From positions 11,392,201-11,456,200 of the forward strand of contig OW204001.1 of the NCBI GenBank assembly GCA_934047225.1: a DNA stretch of 64,000 nucleotides, in the 5' to 3' direction. Under the pieces are notes generated by a model, which worked only from the letters and a program-made list of their open reading frames with translations, was not told where the DNA came from and did no database searches. Source of the DNA: Ypsolopha sequella. Its lineage: Eukaryota > Arthropoda > Insecta > Lepidoptera > Ypsolophidae. The position numbers and the translations under genes are program-made. Below are positions 1 to 10,208 of this stretch, one piece after another. Every line of letters begins with the position of its first letter. Within the stretch, counting starts at the first letter, position 1.

Positions 1-169
1 CTTTTTTTCACTTCCTCCTATACAAATTGCTCCGATCAGCTGACTCGTCCAGTATGGAAAGGTGAAAACGAATTTTAAGAATTTTTCACTATCCTATTAA
101 AAAAAGTTATTCATATGGACATGTTCTACATATGTTTCAAATTTCGCCAACTAATTGAATTTAACCTTG

Positions 170-201
<32 letters not shown>

Positions 202-1370
202 TTTTTTTAATACTGATTAATCCACGGGGAACCAGAAATTGGACTACGCTAAAATTTAGGAAGAGAATCACATAAGTTGCTGACTTATATTGTGTCCCTC
301 TCGGGCGACGACGCTCACACGATTGCTGCCAGCCCTAGACTAGCTCACGTACACACACAAGCGTGTGCGGACAAGCCAGATGCGCGCGTGAGAGTGTAGG
401 TAAATAACTTGAGCCTTGACTATGAAGTGACGGGGGTGTGGTTTAGGTGATTTTTTTGCTTTCAAACCTTGAAATACTTAATTTTGACATATTGAAAAAT
501 TTTAAATTGACATTGTATCCATATTAAAACTGAACTTGTTTATGAAAATTGTATGATAATTTGTTAATATTTGCATGCCTAGTTAAGGTTGAATACTGAG
601 ACATACCATTTCATATTACCACCCTTCAACGTGTATTCTGGCAAATAAATTGATTTGTATTTGTATTTGAGATTCGTCGTTGCATCCACCTTAAACGGAA
701 AGGTAAGTCAATCATTAGTTCAAAGATAAAGTTAATTCGAAAAAGCCCCTGCTGACCTACTTTGAACGTAAATAAAGAAACCTCAATAAAGCTAATTTGG
801 GTCATAATCGGTCCGTTTCAAGTAAAGACCATTTATGACTAGAGTAGCAAAGGGCCTAATTATTTTATTATTTAATGGCTGATGAGATTGAATGGCAGCC
901 GTTTTATTATTGCGTATGTATGTTGATAGTGGTTTTTTTTCTTCTATAGTTGATAGAGACATCTAATTAAAGTGTATTCAATACGTATACCATTTTTATT
1001 ACAACTAAAAAATGAGTAGAAACTTTTTTATTTTGTGATCTGGTCTGGTAGTCTCTGATTCAATATGCTCTATGGTTTTACCCAACTTTGTATTCTTACA
1101 AGAAGTTCTTTTTGTTTCCGAAAAAATTGACGTTTTCTAAAAATTAGAGCAGTGTGTGATGTAATGTGTACCTACAATACAAGTGAAGTATGATTTTTTC
1201 ATGTTTGTGTCTAAATTAGAAATAATAAAATAATTACCTACACAAATCTAACTTACCTGTAAATACATCTTTCTGAATAACAAGCGTAACTTTTAGAAAT
1301 GCAAAACCCACCCAAATATGTGCAATATAAAATATGTGCAAAAATAAAACATAATAACAGTAACAATTTG
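1..1370. other. Non-coding AT-rich stretch
   Basis: No open frame with recognisable protein similarity was seen. It contains a (TA)n microsatellite at about 171-195. A LINE-like 3' tail at about 636-671 has an AATAAA-like signal followed by repeated TTGTATTTG. The rest is unassigned. Confidence 0.6.
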
Positions 1371-1402
1371 ATTATTTTTATTTTATTTTATTTTATTTTA
1401 TT
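1371..1402. repeat. (TTTTA)n microsatellite
   Basis: About six tandem copies of the pentamer TTTTA. Such runs often mark the 3' tail of a minus-strand retroelement. The downstream sequence (about 1,403-1,490) would then be the retroelement's 3' untranslated region, which is inference. Confidence 0.7.
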
Positions 1403-1493
1403 GATTGGGTTACAAACAGTTTTCTTAACACATAATACAAATAACAGTAAATCTTAAAACCAAACAAGTTTCCACATAAATCTTGCAAGTAAT

Positions 1494-1616
1494 AGTAGTT
1501 TATGCTACTAGGGCGAAAAGGAATAAATTACGAGGACGATTTAAAACACGAGCGTAGCGAGTGTTTTAAACGTAACCGAGTAATTTATTGCTTTTACGCC
1601 CGTGTATCATACTACG
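1494..1616. mobile_element. Foldback MITE with GAGCGTAGCGAG centre
   Basis: Two imperfect inverted arms of about 60 bp meet at a palindromic centre (GAGCGTAGCGAG at about 1,550). Matching pieces include GGGCGAAAAGGAATAAATTA on the left and TAATTTATTGCTTTTACGCC on the right. The whole unit can form one long hairpin. No coding capacity. The superfamily is unknown. Confidence 0.6.
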
Positions 1617-1964
1617 TTTTTCAATGCATAGTGTGAGGAAATGAAAACAAATATAATCTTGTGAACTTTAAATTATAATTGGCTCAAAAGGACTGTATCC
1701 AGAGCCGTTAAACAGTGGAAAAAAAAGTATAATATCTATGGTACACAGGAAAGGCTGCAGGTTAGCCAACCATTGTAAATAAATTAAAAAAATAATAATA
1801 ATAAAGCCCTAGGGCAAAATAATCGACTTTTTGTTCGGTTTTGATGCATAAAAAGTGGGTCTTTACGAGCACATGCATTGAAAATAAATGTATGTGCACG
1901 GCATTATAATTATAACAACGCAACATGTACTTACGTTATAAGTTACTCAGTAAAGTTACACAAA
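1617..1964. other. Non-coding, nothing recognised
   Basis: AT-rich sequence without long frames, tandem repeats or clear inverted repeats. Confidence 0.5.
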
Positions 1965-2057
1965 ACAAAGCAAATTGAAGAAGGAAAAAATATATATAAA
2001 TTACCAAATTAACAAAGCAAATTGAAGAGAGAAAAATATACATACATTAAAATTAAC
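1965..2057. repeat. Tandem duplication, 47-bp unit x2
   Basis: Two adjacent copies begin ACAAAGCAAATTGAAGA, at 1,965 and 2,012, with a few differences between them. It looks like a local slippage duplication. Confidence 0.7.
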
Positions 2058-2240
2058 AGTAACACAAAGTATCAAGAAAACATTTAGTACTTTTTTAAAA
2101 ACGTTTTAAACAATGAAGATTTAAATAGACCCAGTGAAAGATGATATATATCAAGATCAAGAAAATCTTTATTATAACAATCACCAGCACGAACCAAAAA
2201 CCTATTTTTTGAATAATTTGTACCCGCATGTGGTATACTA

Positions 2241-2288
2241 AATACACAGTTATCACTAATAATACTTGATTAGTGATAACTGTGTATT
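2241..2288. repeat. Perfect 20-bp hairpin
   Basis: The arm AATACACAGTTATCACTAAT (2,241-2,260) is followed by an 8-nt loop and its exact reverse complement (2,269-2,288). It could be a tiny foldback remnant or a structured RNA element. No other signal supports a function. Confidence 0.8.
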
Positions 2289-2720
2289 CATCTCATGAAA
2301 AGCGTTGTTTTGTTTATAACTTTGTAAGCCATCCAGTTGAAATTTCTTCTATGAAATCATTGGGGAGGTAGACGAAATCAGGTACAATCAAATAAAGATT
2401 TAAGAAGTGGAATATACGATTTTGCACTTGTGGCTCTAATATAACACCTTCTAAATAATTACAGAATTGCTACCCAGTTGCGATGTAAGCTATATTTAAC
2501 TTGATATCTTCAAATATTAATAGTTCTGTGCTTCAAATGTACCATCATTTCGCTTAAGCTAGATGAGTGTAAAATTTCACACTTACCGGCAACAAAGTTA
2601 CACTCAATAAATAATGATATTAACGAGAACAAGAAACATAATCTACAGGGCAATTCTACAAAATGTTATAAATGCGGTTTACATTTTAGTTCAGTGCATT
2701 TATTTTTACCTTACTCCAGT

Positions 2721-2873
2721 TCTTTGGTCCTCTAAAAAGGCCGTTTTGCATGAATCACATTATGATTCTGTTCTAATCCCGTCTCTTTTGCACGCGTGAA
2801 AAAATTCTGACTCTATCCTACTTTCAAATCATTTTGTGATTCACCCAAGTCGGCCTTTTTAGATCCTCAGAAG
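2721..2873. mobile_element. Short foldback MITE (about 150 bp)
   Basis: The left arm (TCCTCTAAAAAGGCCG, then TGAATCACATTATGAT) is matched in inverted orientation by the right arm ending CGGCCTTTTTAGATCCTCAG. The arms are about 45 bp long with several mismatches. There is no coding capacity, so the short open frame that overlaps it is not a gene. Confidence 0.65.
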
Positions 2874-3045
2874 TCAACCGAGCTCATAAGTTTAGTTAAA
2901 AAACAGAAGTTATATTTAATTAAGCCACAGACGAGAACAAGCTCACAAATTTCGTTGCTGTCGCAGTCGTTTAAAAATTAATAACAAATGTAGGTAAATA
3001 ATACACCAACGTGTTAATGATTGCCAAAACATGTAGTATAAGTGC

Positions 3046-3127
3046 GGGGCCGTAACTAATGCACATCGAGCTAAAGAGTGAGATAATCGACTATTTTCGG
3101 CTTCGTAGAGCATCGTCTCTGTCACTC
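3046..3127 (+). mobile_element. MITE family A, left arm of a split element
   Basis: Starts GGGGCCGTAACTAATGCACA and carries the family's core (CGGCTTCGTAGAGC, then TCTCTGTCAC). The same sequence occurs inverted at 15,309-15,401, and related copies lie at 52,561-52,687 and 57,551-58,030. The two inverted arms sit about 200 bp outside the Helitron ends on either side. The simplest reading is one long foldback element split by the Helitron insertion. Confidence 0.6.
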
Positions 3128-4001
3128 AGTACAATATGTGACGTTTTGTCGCTCGCGTCAGTCGTTTCATAACTTCGTTAGAGTGCGGTCGCGTCACCTT
3201 CAATATATATATATATATAGAGTTGTTAAAACTATGCATCAAAAATAAAAAGAGAGAAACCAGTTAGATAATCACAGTTAGATAAATGAGAATTTTGATG
3301 ATTAAAAATCTTAATTGGAATATGTCATTTGATTAGAAATCTATATAAATAAAAATGAATTGCTGTTCGTTAGTCTCGCTAAAACTCGAGAACGGCTGAA
3401 CCGATTTGGCTAATTTTAGTCTTGAAATATTCGTGGATGTCCAGGGAAGGTTTAAGCGATGAGAAAATGTGGAAAAATTGCGAGGAAAATACTAAAAACG
3501 ACAATTTTATTTTCCCATACAAACTGTTCTTACCTGTCAAACATTTGATGTTCGCCCCGTCGCGTCGGTTCGGTATTTTAGGAATAAAAACATGTAGAAC
3601 TAGATTAAATAAGGGTTTGGAATCGACAACATATATCCACAATAGTCTGATTATCGCGTATTTAGATTTAAAACATGTAAAATAATGACACTTGGTTGTT
3701 GTGTTGGGTGCGTTCAGAAATATACTTTGAAACAGTAAAGTTCGCTATACGATCTGAAATTGTGTACCTACTTCCCTAAAAATCAAATCAGCGACTCTTT
3801 ATCAAATGTCAAAACGCCCTGATACTATGAAATTTGTATGAGGTTTTACATTATGACGTCACAGTTTTCTGTGATAAAACTGCTTCCTTTTTTCTTAGTT
3901 TTTAGAAATTATAAAATTGTCAAACCCTCAAAAAATTCTGATTCCAATTAACACCTTAAAAAAGATTCAAAACTTGATTTGTCATTCTGATACTGCTTAC
4001 A

Positions 4002-4880
4002 ATGCCGAGGAGAAAACGACTTTACATAGGTCGTCGTAGTCGATCGAATGTGCGACGAGCTACCTCACGCGCTAATCGCACTGATGACCAGCGAGAGACT
4101 GATAATGATAACAGTCGTATTGGTATGGCAGATTTGCATTCTAGAGTGAATTACAATGAAGTGGATAATATGCATAGAATGGAACGAGTTCGGGCACATC
4201 GATCACAACAGCAGCGAGCACGGGAAAATTAAATTTGATCGATTCCGCAGATGCAATGTTCCTGTGAACCTGGCACGAGGAGCATTCTCCTACGATCAAG
4301 AAATAGATTATAGTGCCGACAAATCTGTAACTATTGGGGAAATGTCAATCATTTGTCAACATTGTGTAGCTTTAAAATACAGCGGTGAATTTGCAGGATT
4401 ATGATGTGCTGGTGGTAAAGTAAAATTGCCACAATTAGTCCCACCACCTGATCCATTAGACTAATTAGTTTTTGGGATGGTTGATTAATTGATCACAGGT
4501 GCTGAAACCAACAAAAAAGTCAGTGCTATGAATTTTTATTCAAACAGAATCCGTGAAGGTGAAGTAAATCACATTTTGATGTGTCAACGGCTTTTTCATC
4601 AGTTTGCAGTTGACATGTATGTCAAAATTAAGACTGAACGATTGACGTACATCCGTCTAAACCAACAGCAGCTTCGATCTGAAGAGTACATTCATCTTCG
4701 CGATGCTATTAATGCCGATGGCAATGCAAACAATGTGGGAAAAATTACAATTTTGCCGGCCACTTACATTGGAAGGCCGCGCCATCACGGTGTCGTGCAT
4801 TTGGGTATATTTGTTGTTACTAATACATATATGTCGGAAATAATATTCAATATGATACAATTCAAATATTTTTTATTAAA
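4002..4880 (+). pseudogene. Helitron Rep protein, N-terminal fragment, decayed
   Basis: Three pieces in order match the N-terminal part of insect Helitron replication proteins. The first, from the ATG at 4,002, is a basic arginine-rich segment (MPRRKR..., QRE repeats). The second, about 4,226-4,460, reads FDRFRRCNVPVNL and CQHCVALK, then a cysteine codon has become TGA at 4,402-4,404, followed by CAGGKVKLP and PPPDPL. The third, about 4,486-4,800, is the Helitron_like_N domain: AMNFYSNRI, CQRLFHQFAVDMY, YIRLNQQQLRSEEYIHLRDA and ILPATYIGRPRH. Breaks: a frameshift near 4,225, the TGA, a TAA near 4,460, and loss of the segment between the second and third pieces. The HUH nuclease motif and the helicase are absent. 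A gypsy element is inserted right after the last recognisable part. Confidence 0.8.
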
Positions 4881-4884
4881 GATA

Positions 4885-5087
4885 TGTAGCGGGTAACACT
4901 GGTGCGAGACACGCGCGCCCCCTACGGGCAACGAGAGGCATTCGGCCGACGAGATACAATTCATAGACTTTTGCGCTAGCTAACAAACTTAATAATATTA
5001 TTGTTTTTGTAACCATCTTAAAAATTACAAGAGTTTACTACAACAGATAGTTTGTTTTATCAAGTATCCAAACGAAACCCCGCTAAA
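4885..5087 (+). repeat. 5' LTR
   Basis: Begins TGTAGCGGGTAACACTGG and ends near CCCCGCTAAA. The termini contain the inverted heptamer TAGCGGG/CCCGCTA. It appears identical to the 3' LTR. The exact last base is uncertain by up to about 3 nt because host and LTR share an A run. By family knowledge it should hold the promoter, but no clear TATA box is apparent. Confidence 0.92.
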
Positions 5088-5088
5088 C

Positions 5089-5106
5089 TGGCTGCCCAAC
5101 GTGGAT
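5089..5106 (+). promoter_or_regulatory. Primer-binding site, tRNA-Lys-like
   Basis: TGGCTGCCCAACGTGG starts 1-3 nt after the LTR. It equals the standard site for a lysine tRNA (TGGCGCCCAACGTGG) except for one extra T after TGGC. The lysine assignment is from known retroelement sites. The extra base could be a mutation or reflect a variant primer tRNA. Confidence 0.65.
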
Positions 5107-5225
5107 TGAGTGGGATATTTTCTTCTTCACGTGTGCTACTCAAGAAAGTGTCGTGTCGTGGCCGTGAAAATAAGAACAAACTTGTTGTTGTGCTCGAGTG
5201 ATTTCGGTGATTATATACATAAACA

Positions 5226-8200
5226 ATGACTCGTCGTAAAAAGACGACAAACTTGAACAATTCATCTGATTCAGACGCGGCTCCTACAGGAAGCGTCACT
5301 ATACAAAATGGCGATTTTGCCGCGCTCATCAACACTCTGCAACAAACTCAAGCCGAGTTTTGCTCACGACTGCTGTCTGAGGTTCGATCATCGACACCCC
5401 TGGAAACTCGCATGACTGCTGTTGACGCTGCTCGCGCCAATTTCACGAGTTGTGCCGCTCGTTTCAGTGGGTCTGCATCCGAATCCGTCGACAACTTCAT
5501 CGATGCCGTAGAGGTGTACAAAAATGTCACCAACGTATCCGATGAGAACGCGCTTCGAGGCTTATCGTTGTTGCTGAGTCACGGGGCAGCTGTATGGTGG
5601 CAAGGCGTAAAGAATAACGTCAGCTCCTGGGACGACGCCGTCAATCAAATTCGTTCGGCGTTTGGTGATCGTCAGCCTCCATTTCGGGTGTATCAAGAGA
5701 TATTCAACATGTGTCAAGGGACAGAAAATACAGACATTTTCGTATCAAAAATCCGTGCCCTTTTTGCCAAACTTCCAAAGGGCGATCTTAGCGAAAATGC
5801 ACAATTAGACATGACGTTTGGTTTGTTAGACAGACGATTAAGGAAGAGGATGGACAGAGAATCGCTGCACTCATTCCAAGAGCTTCTGAAGAAAGCTAGG
5901 AGCATCGAAGATGCGTCGAAGGAAGCCAAGAAGTTGCCAGCACCAAGGATGCCAGCAGCTGCGACTTCATCGCCTCCTGCGCCGCCTGGGCCACAATCAG
6001 GTGGGCGCTTGCCTCAGGCTCGGTCGTCTCAGCAGATGCGTCGCTCTCCCCTTGTCGACAGTGTGGGAGCATCCGCCGCCACTGCTTCATCTCCACCTCT
6101 GCAACCAGTGCATGAGCCAGAGCGTGGTTGTGACTCAGGTACTTCGTCAACGGCAACGTTAAAACGTATGTATTGTGTTTATTGTAAAAAAAACAATCAT
6201 TACAAAGCAGACTGTCCAAAACTAAAGTCAAAAAGTGAACCAGTGTTGTCACAAGCTCCGTTAGCTTGTTATGGTTGTGGTGAAATTGGAGTAATTAGAT
6301 CAAATTGTCCTAAATGTACTTCAACGCAAGCGTCTTTTTATGCACTTGATAATGTTAATAACCAGGGGGAGCCTATTGACAAACAAAGTCGTCCATTATT
6401 ACACATTAGTATACTGGGTGAATCTGGAACGGCTTTGGTTGACACGGCTGCTAAGGGTTGCATAGCTGGTAGCACCCTATATGCGTACCTTGTTAAGAAA
6501 AATCATCCTATGCACAAAGACTACTTAAATGTAAAGCTTGCCGATGGTAACATAAAAACTGTAGAAGTTCTATTAACTGACCTACAAGTTAAACTTGTAA
6601 ATAAGGTCATACCTACCAGGTTTATAATATTTCCCGAAGCAAAAGGTAACGAATCACTGTTGGGTATTGACTTTATCAACAAAGCTAACTTGTTATTTGA
6701 TTTTGGTCGATCAGTATGGTGTTTTTCAAACAGTCCTGATGTTAATTATGAGCTAACTTATGAATCAGTTCCTAAACCAGTGTGTGCCACCTCCCTCGAA
6801 AACACAAATGATCACGTGATACTTACCAAACTCTTGGACAGTTACAGTGATATCTTCAATACTACTGGGCCCGCCACTGGTTATGCTGATCATCGAATTG
6901 ATACGGGTGAGCACCCACCAATCTTCGTGCCACCTTACCACATGACCCCAGCAAAGAAGGAGATAATGCAACAGGAAGTAGACAAGATGCTGGCGGAAGG
7001 AATTATCGAGGAATGTGAGTCACCGTGGGGATCACCAGCACTGTTGGTACCTAAGAAGCAAGCAGGTGAGTTTCGGTTCTGCGTGGATTATAGGAAACTT
7101 AACTCAATAACGAAAAGTGACAAATATCCAATGCCTACAATTGAAGAGCTCTTGCAGTCCACCAAGGCTGGTTGTGTCATGAGTACTATTGACCTGAAAT
7201 CAGGATTTTGGCAGGTTGGAATACAGAATGAGGAAGACAGAGATAAAACAGCCTTCTCTATTCCAACTTTGGGTACGTTCCGTTTTACTCGCATGCCCTT
7301 TGGTTTAAAAAATGGGCCGGCAACGTTCCAACGTCTAATTGATAGATTCAGAGCAAGTACTACACTGAAGGATGTGACTCTTCTGGGGTATCAAGATGAC
7401 CTGCTGATTATATCTTCAGATTTCACCAAGCATGTACAGGATTTACGTGCAGTATTCGAACGTCTCCGTACATTCAGACTTAGAGCCAATCGTGAGAAGT
7501 GTAGGTTTGCATGTGATGAAATTAAATACCTAGGGCATGTCATTTCATCATCAGGCATCGCCCCTGATAATGAGAAAATTAAAGCTATTCTGGAGTTGAA
7601 AAAGCCTACTTCTTTAAAGCATCTTAGAAGTTTTGTACAAACCTGTTCATGGTTCAGAAAATTTATTCCTGGTTTTTCCCAGATTGCAGAACCACTCACA
7701 CGGCTCACCAGGAAGAATCAGCCATGGCAATGGGGCAAAGAGCAAAATGAAGCATTTGAGAATTTAAAAAGAAAACTTACCTCCGCCCCGATTCTTGTTC
7801 AAGCAGACTACTCCAAGCCGTTCATAATTAGAACGGATAGTAGCAGTTACGCATTAGGTGCTGTACTCCTACAAGGAGAAGAGAAGAAAGAACAACCTAT
7901 TGAGTATGCTAGCCGCTTACTCTTGCCTGCAGAACGGAATTATTCAACAACCGAACGCGAGGCCCTGGCTGTTGTCTGGGCTGTGGAGCGTTTTCGTGGT
8001 TACATAGATGGGCATACTGTAATAGTAGGAACAGACCACCAGCCTTTGAAATGGCTCTTAACACTAAAATCTCCATCAGGACGTCTTGTCAGGTGGGCGC
8101 TCAAGCTACAAGCTTTTGATCTACGATTCGAGTATACACCTGGAAAGGCGAACGTAGTCGCTGATGCTCTCAGCCGCCCCAACTGCGATGAAGAGACGGT

Positions 8201-9863
8201 TGACACTTGTGGAATTTGTTCTGTCGTTTTAGACTTACCAGCAAGGCGTCCCTCCGAGTTGCGACAAAGCCAGCTTGCTGATCCTGAGCTCCAGAGCATT
8301 ATCCAAGCTTTAGAAGGCGAAGAGGAAGTGAATGCTCACCGCTGGACCAACAGAGGGTATATTATGGAACAGGGAGTCCTTTACCGATATAACCCAGACT
8401 TAGATTGTGAGGATGCACAGCTTGTAATACCTGTAAACATGAGGAAGGAAATATTAATGGAATGTCATGACTCTGCCCTCGCAGGCCACCCTGGCGTCGA
8501 ACGTACATTTCAGAGAATCGCAAGATGTTTTTATTTCCCGAAAATGCGGCAAGCTGTAGTTGACTATGTAAAAACATGTACTACCTGTCAGCGTTATAAG
8601 TCTGATAATAGAAAGCCGCCAGGATTACTGCAGACTCCAGTTCTTAGTCAGCGTGGTGAAGTGTTAGCCATTGACCTATTTGGTCCACTTCCACAAGGTG
8701 AAAATGGAGAAAAGTGGATCCTGCTTATAGAAGACACAGCGACTAGATGGATTGAGATTTATGCACTTAGAGAAGCAACGTCGGAAGCGTGTGCTCGGGC
8801 TCTCATTGAAGAGTATTTTCTCAGATACGGTTTTCCACGTCGCATTATAAGTGACAATGGCGTTCAATTCATCTCCGCGGTCATGCAGCAATGTATGTTC
8901 TTACTAAAGATTAAACAAGATTTAATACCGCTTTTTCATCCGGAGGCAAATCCTGCTGAAAGAAAAAACAGAGACCTCAAGGCACATCTAGCTGTCTTGG
9001 TTGGAATGGACCATCCTTCATGGCCTAAGTTTTTACCCTTTGTTCGTTTCGCTTTGAATAGTTCTGAATGTCAAACAACAGGAGTTACACCAGCCTATCT
9101 TATGTTCGCCCGACAGATGAGGTCGCCACTAGAAGTCGGCTGTGATTCTAAAGCCATTTTAGAAAAAGAAAACTTTATTCCGCAGATAACGCCTTACTTG
9201 AAGCACTTCATCAGCTCATTGTCTGCCATCCGTGAAAAGGTTGAAAGAAGTCAGGACAGAAGAAAAGAATATGCAGATAAGACACGTCGTGTAGGTGAAG
9301 AGTATGAAGTTGGTGATCAAGTACTGTTAAACACACATGTGCTAAGCAGCGCTTCCAAACATGTCACTTCAAAGTTCGTGCCAAAGAAAGACGGTCCTTA
9401 TGTGATAATTGACAAAGTTAGCCCCACTACCTACAAGATTGCGCCACCTGAAGATACTTCTAGGAGTTTGGGAAAGTATCATGTGAAAGAAATAACTCGC
9501 TATCATAGTCGCGATAACACCACACCAAGTCCTTTGATCCCTAAACGTAACCGTGGTCGCCCTCGGCAAGCTGATAGGCAAGTTGATAAGTCTGTTGAGG
9601 CTCATAATATTGTTGAAGAGCCATTAGATTTAGTTAATTTAAGGCAAGTTAGTTTAAGGCCATCTGATTCTGTTGAGCTAGTGCAAAAGCCATTGGATGT
9701 GGTGAATCCAATACAAGAAACGTTAGATGTAGTTGAGCCAGTGCATGAGCAGGGACGCTATTATGCACCGGAGGGGGAGTATGTAGCGGGTAACACTGGT
9801 GCGAGACACGCGCGCCCCCTACGGGCAACGAGAGGCATTCGGCCGACGAGATACAATTCATAG
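5226..9863 (+). CDS. Gag-Pol polyprotein of Ty3/gypsy-type retrotransposon
   Basis: A single 1,545-residue frame starts at ATG 5,226, 138 nt after the 5' LTR. Order: capsid-like Gag (about 60-225, AVWWQGVKNNV); CCHC zinc knuckle (317-330); a second knuckle (348-361) with valine where histidine is expected; an aspartic protease whose active site reads D406-T-A instead of DTG/DSG; reverse transcriptase (about 565-760) with YQDD at 722-725; RNase H with D871 and the block TEREALAVVWA; integrase with zinc ligands H1081, H1088, C1118 and C1121 and catalytic D1150, D1210 and E1245 (34 residues between the last two, as in gypsy elements with an NPxER motif); and a GPY/F module (KKDGPYVIIDK). There is no chromodomain and no frameshift between gag and pol. 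The C-terminal tail has repeated (P/T)LD(L/V)V motifs. The last 26 residues are encoded inside the 3' LTR. All catalytic residues except the protease glycine look intact. Clade not assigned. Confidence 0.95.
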   Translation: MTRRKKTTNLNNSSDSDAAPTGSVTIQNGDFAALINTLQQTQAEFCSRLLSEVRSSTPLETRMTAVDAARANFTSCAARFSGSASESVDNFIDAVEVYKNVTNVSDENALRGLSLLLSHGAAVWWQGVKNNVSSWDDAVNQIRSAFGDRQPPFRVYQEIFNMCQGTENTDIFVSKIRALFAKLPKGDLSENAQLDMTFGLLDRRLRKRMDRESLHSFQELLKKARSIEDASKEAKKLPAPRMPAAATSSPPAPPGPQSGGRLPQARSSQQMRRSPLVDSVGASAATASSPPLQPVHEPERGCDSGTSSTATLKRMYCVYCKKNNHYKADCPKLKSKSEPVLSQAPLACYGCGEIGVIRSNCPKCTSTQASFYALDNVNNQGEPIDKQSRPLLHISILGESGTALVDTAAKGCIAGSTLYAYLVKKNHPMHKDYLNVKLADGNIKTVEVLLTDLQVKLVNKVIPTRFIIFPEAKGNESLLGIDFINKANLLFDFGRSVWCFSNSPDVNYELTYESVPKPVCATSLENTNDHVILTKLLDSYSDIFNTTGPATGYADHRIDTGEHPPIFVPPYHMTPAKKEIMQQEVDKMLAEGIIEECESPWGSPALLVPKKQAGEFRFCVDYRKLNSITKSDKYPMPTIEELLQSTKAGCVMSTIDLKSGFWQVGIQNEEDRDKTAFSIPTLGTFRFTRMPFGLKNGPATFQRLIDRFRASTTLKDVTLLGYQDDLLIISSDFTKHVQDLRAVFERLRTFRLRANREKCRFACDEIKYLGHVISSSGIAPDNEKIKAILELKKPTSLKHLRSFVQTCSWFRKFIPGFSQIAEPLTRLTRKNQPWQWGKEQNEAFENLKRKLTSAPILVQADYSKPFIIRTDSSSYALGAVLLQGEEKKEQPIEYASRLLLPAERNYSTTEREALAVVWAVERFRGYIDGHTVIVGTDHQPLKWLLTLKSPSGRLVRWALKLQAFDLRFEYTPGKANVVADALSRPNCDEETVDTCGICSVVLDLPARRPSELRQSQLADPELQSIIQALEGEEEVNAHRWTNRGYIMEQGVLYRYNPDLDCEDAQLVIPVNMRKEILMECHDSALAGHPGVERTFQRIARCFYFPKMRQAVVDYVKTCTTCQRYKSDNRKPPGLLQTPVLSQRGEVLAIDLFGPLPQGENGEKWILLIEDTATRWIEIYALREATSEACARALIEEYFLRYGFPRRIISDNGVQFISAVMQQCMFLLKIKQDLIPLFHPEANPAERKNRDLKAHLAVLVGMDHPSWPKFLPFVRFALNSSECQTTGVTPAYLMFARQMRSPLEVGCDSKAILEKENFIPQITPYLKHFISSLSAIREKVERSQDRRKEYADKTRRVGEEYEVGDQVLLNTHVLSSASKHVTSKFVPKKDGPYVIIDKVSPTTYKIAPPEDTSRSLGKYHVKEITRYHSRDNTTPSPLIPKRNRGRPRQADRQVDKSVEAHNIVEEPLDLVNLRQVSLRPSDSVELVQKPLDVVNPIQETLDVVEPVHEQGRYYAPEGEYVAGNTGARHARPLRATRGIRPTRYNS
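9770..9779 (+). promoter_or_regulatory. Polypurine tract
   Basis: GGAGGGGGAG lies 2 nt before the 3' LTR, where plus-strand DNA synthesis would be primed. It is also coding sequence, because the polyprotein frame runs through it into the LTR. Confidence 0.8.
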
Positions 9864-9984
9864 ACTTTTGCGCTAGCTAACAAACTTAATAATATTATTG
9901 TTTTTGTAACCATCTTAAAAATTACAAGAGTTTACTACAACAGATAGTTTGTTTTATCAAGTATCCAAACGAAACCCCGCTAAA
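9782..9984 (+). repeat. 3' LTR
   Basis: Copy of 4,885-5,087 with no difference seen. Its first 82 bp encode the C-terminal 26 residues and stop codon (9,861-9,863) of the polyprotein. Right flank GATATATAAAT shares GATA with the left flank of the element. Confidence 0.92.
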
Positions 9985-10208
9985 GATATATAAATCAACC
10001 TTTACGGTAGGAACCATATTTTCTAAAATTTCCACGATTGACACCTGAATCGGCAAAATATCAATTAATCTAACAGCAAATGCGAACCATGTTTGCTAAA
10101 GATGTCTTGACTTGCCTCGCCAGGACTTGACGGCGTGGCGGAAGGCTTCGGTGACTCGGACAAATCTGGTAGAACCAGAATATTGCCGATGTTGTGCTCA
10201 TGACTTTC

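Larger units (their letters stand above)
4885..9984 (+). mobile_element. Full-length Ty3/gypsy-type LTR retrotransposon
   Basis: Direct LTRs of about 203 bp (4,885-5,087 and 9,782-9,984) bracket one Gag-Pol frame. The LTRs show no difference by eye. Flanks share GATA (4,881-4,884 and 9,985-9,988). The shared string can be read as up to AAAGATA because the LTR end is ambiguous, so the target duplication is 4-7 bp. A primer-binding site follows the 5' LTR and a purine tract precedes the 3' LTR. There is no env-like frame after pol. Identical LTRs and an unbroken frame indicate a recent insertion. It landed in the decayed Helitron Rep gene, so it is younger than that Helitron. Confidence 0.93.

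Noticed and set aside
5896..6252. Minus-strand open frame inside the gypsy Gag region, and similar antisense frames across 5,348-9,861
   Set aside because: They are shadows of the plus-strand Gag-Pol frame, with no protein motif of their own.
9864..10208. Envelope gene downstream of pol that would make the gypsy element virus-like
   Set aside because: The 3' LTR begins before the pol stop codon, and no further frame lies within the element.
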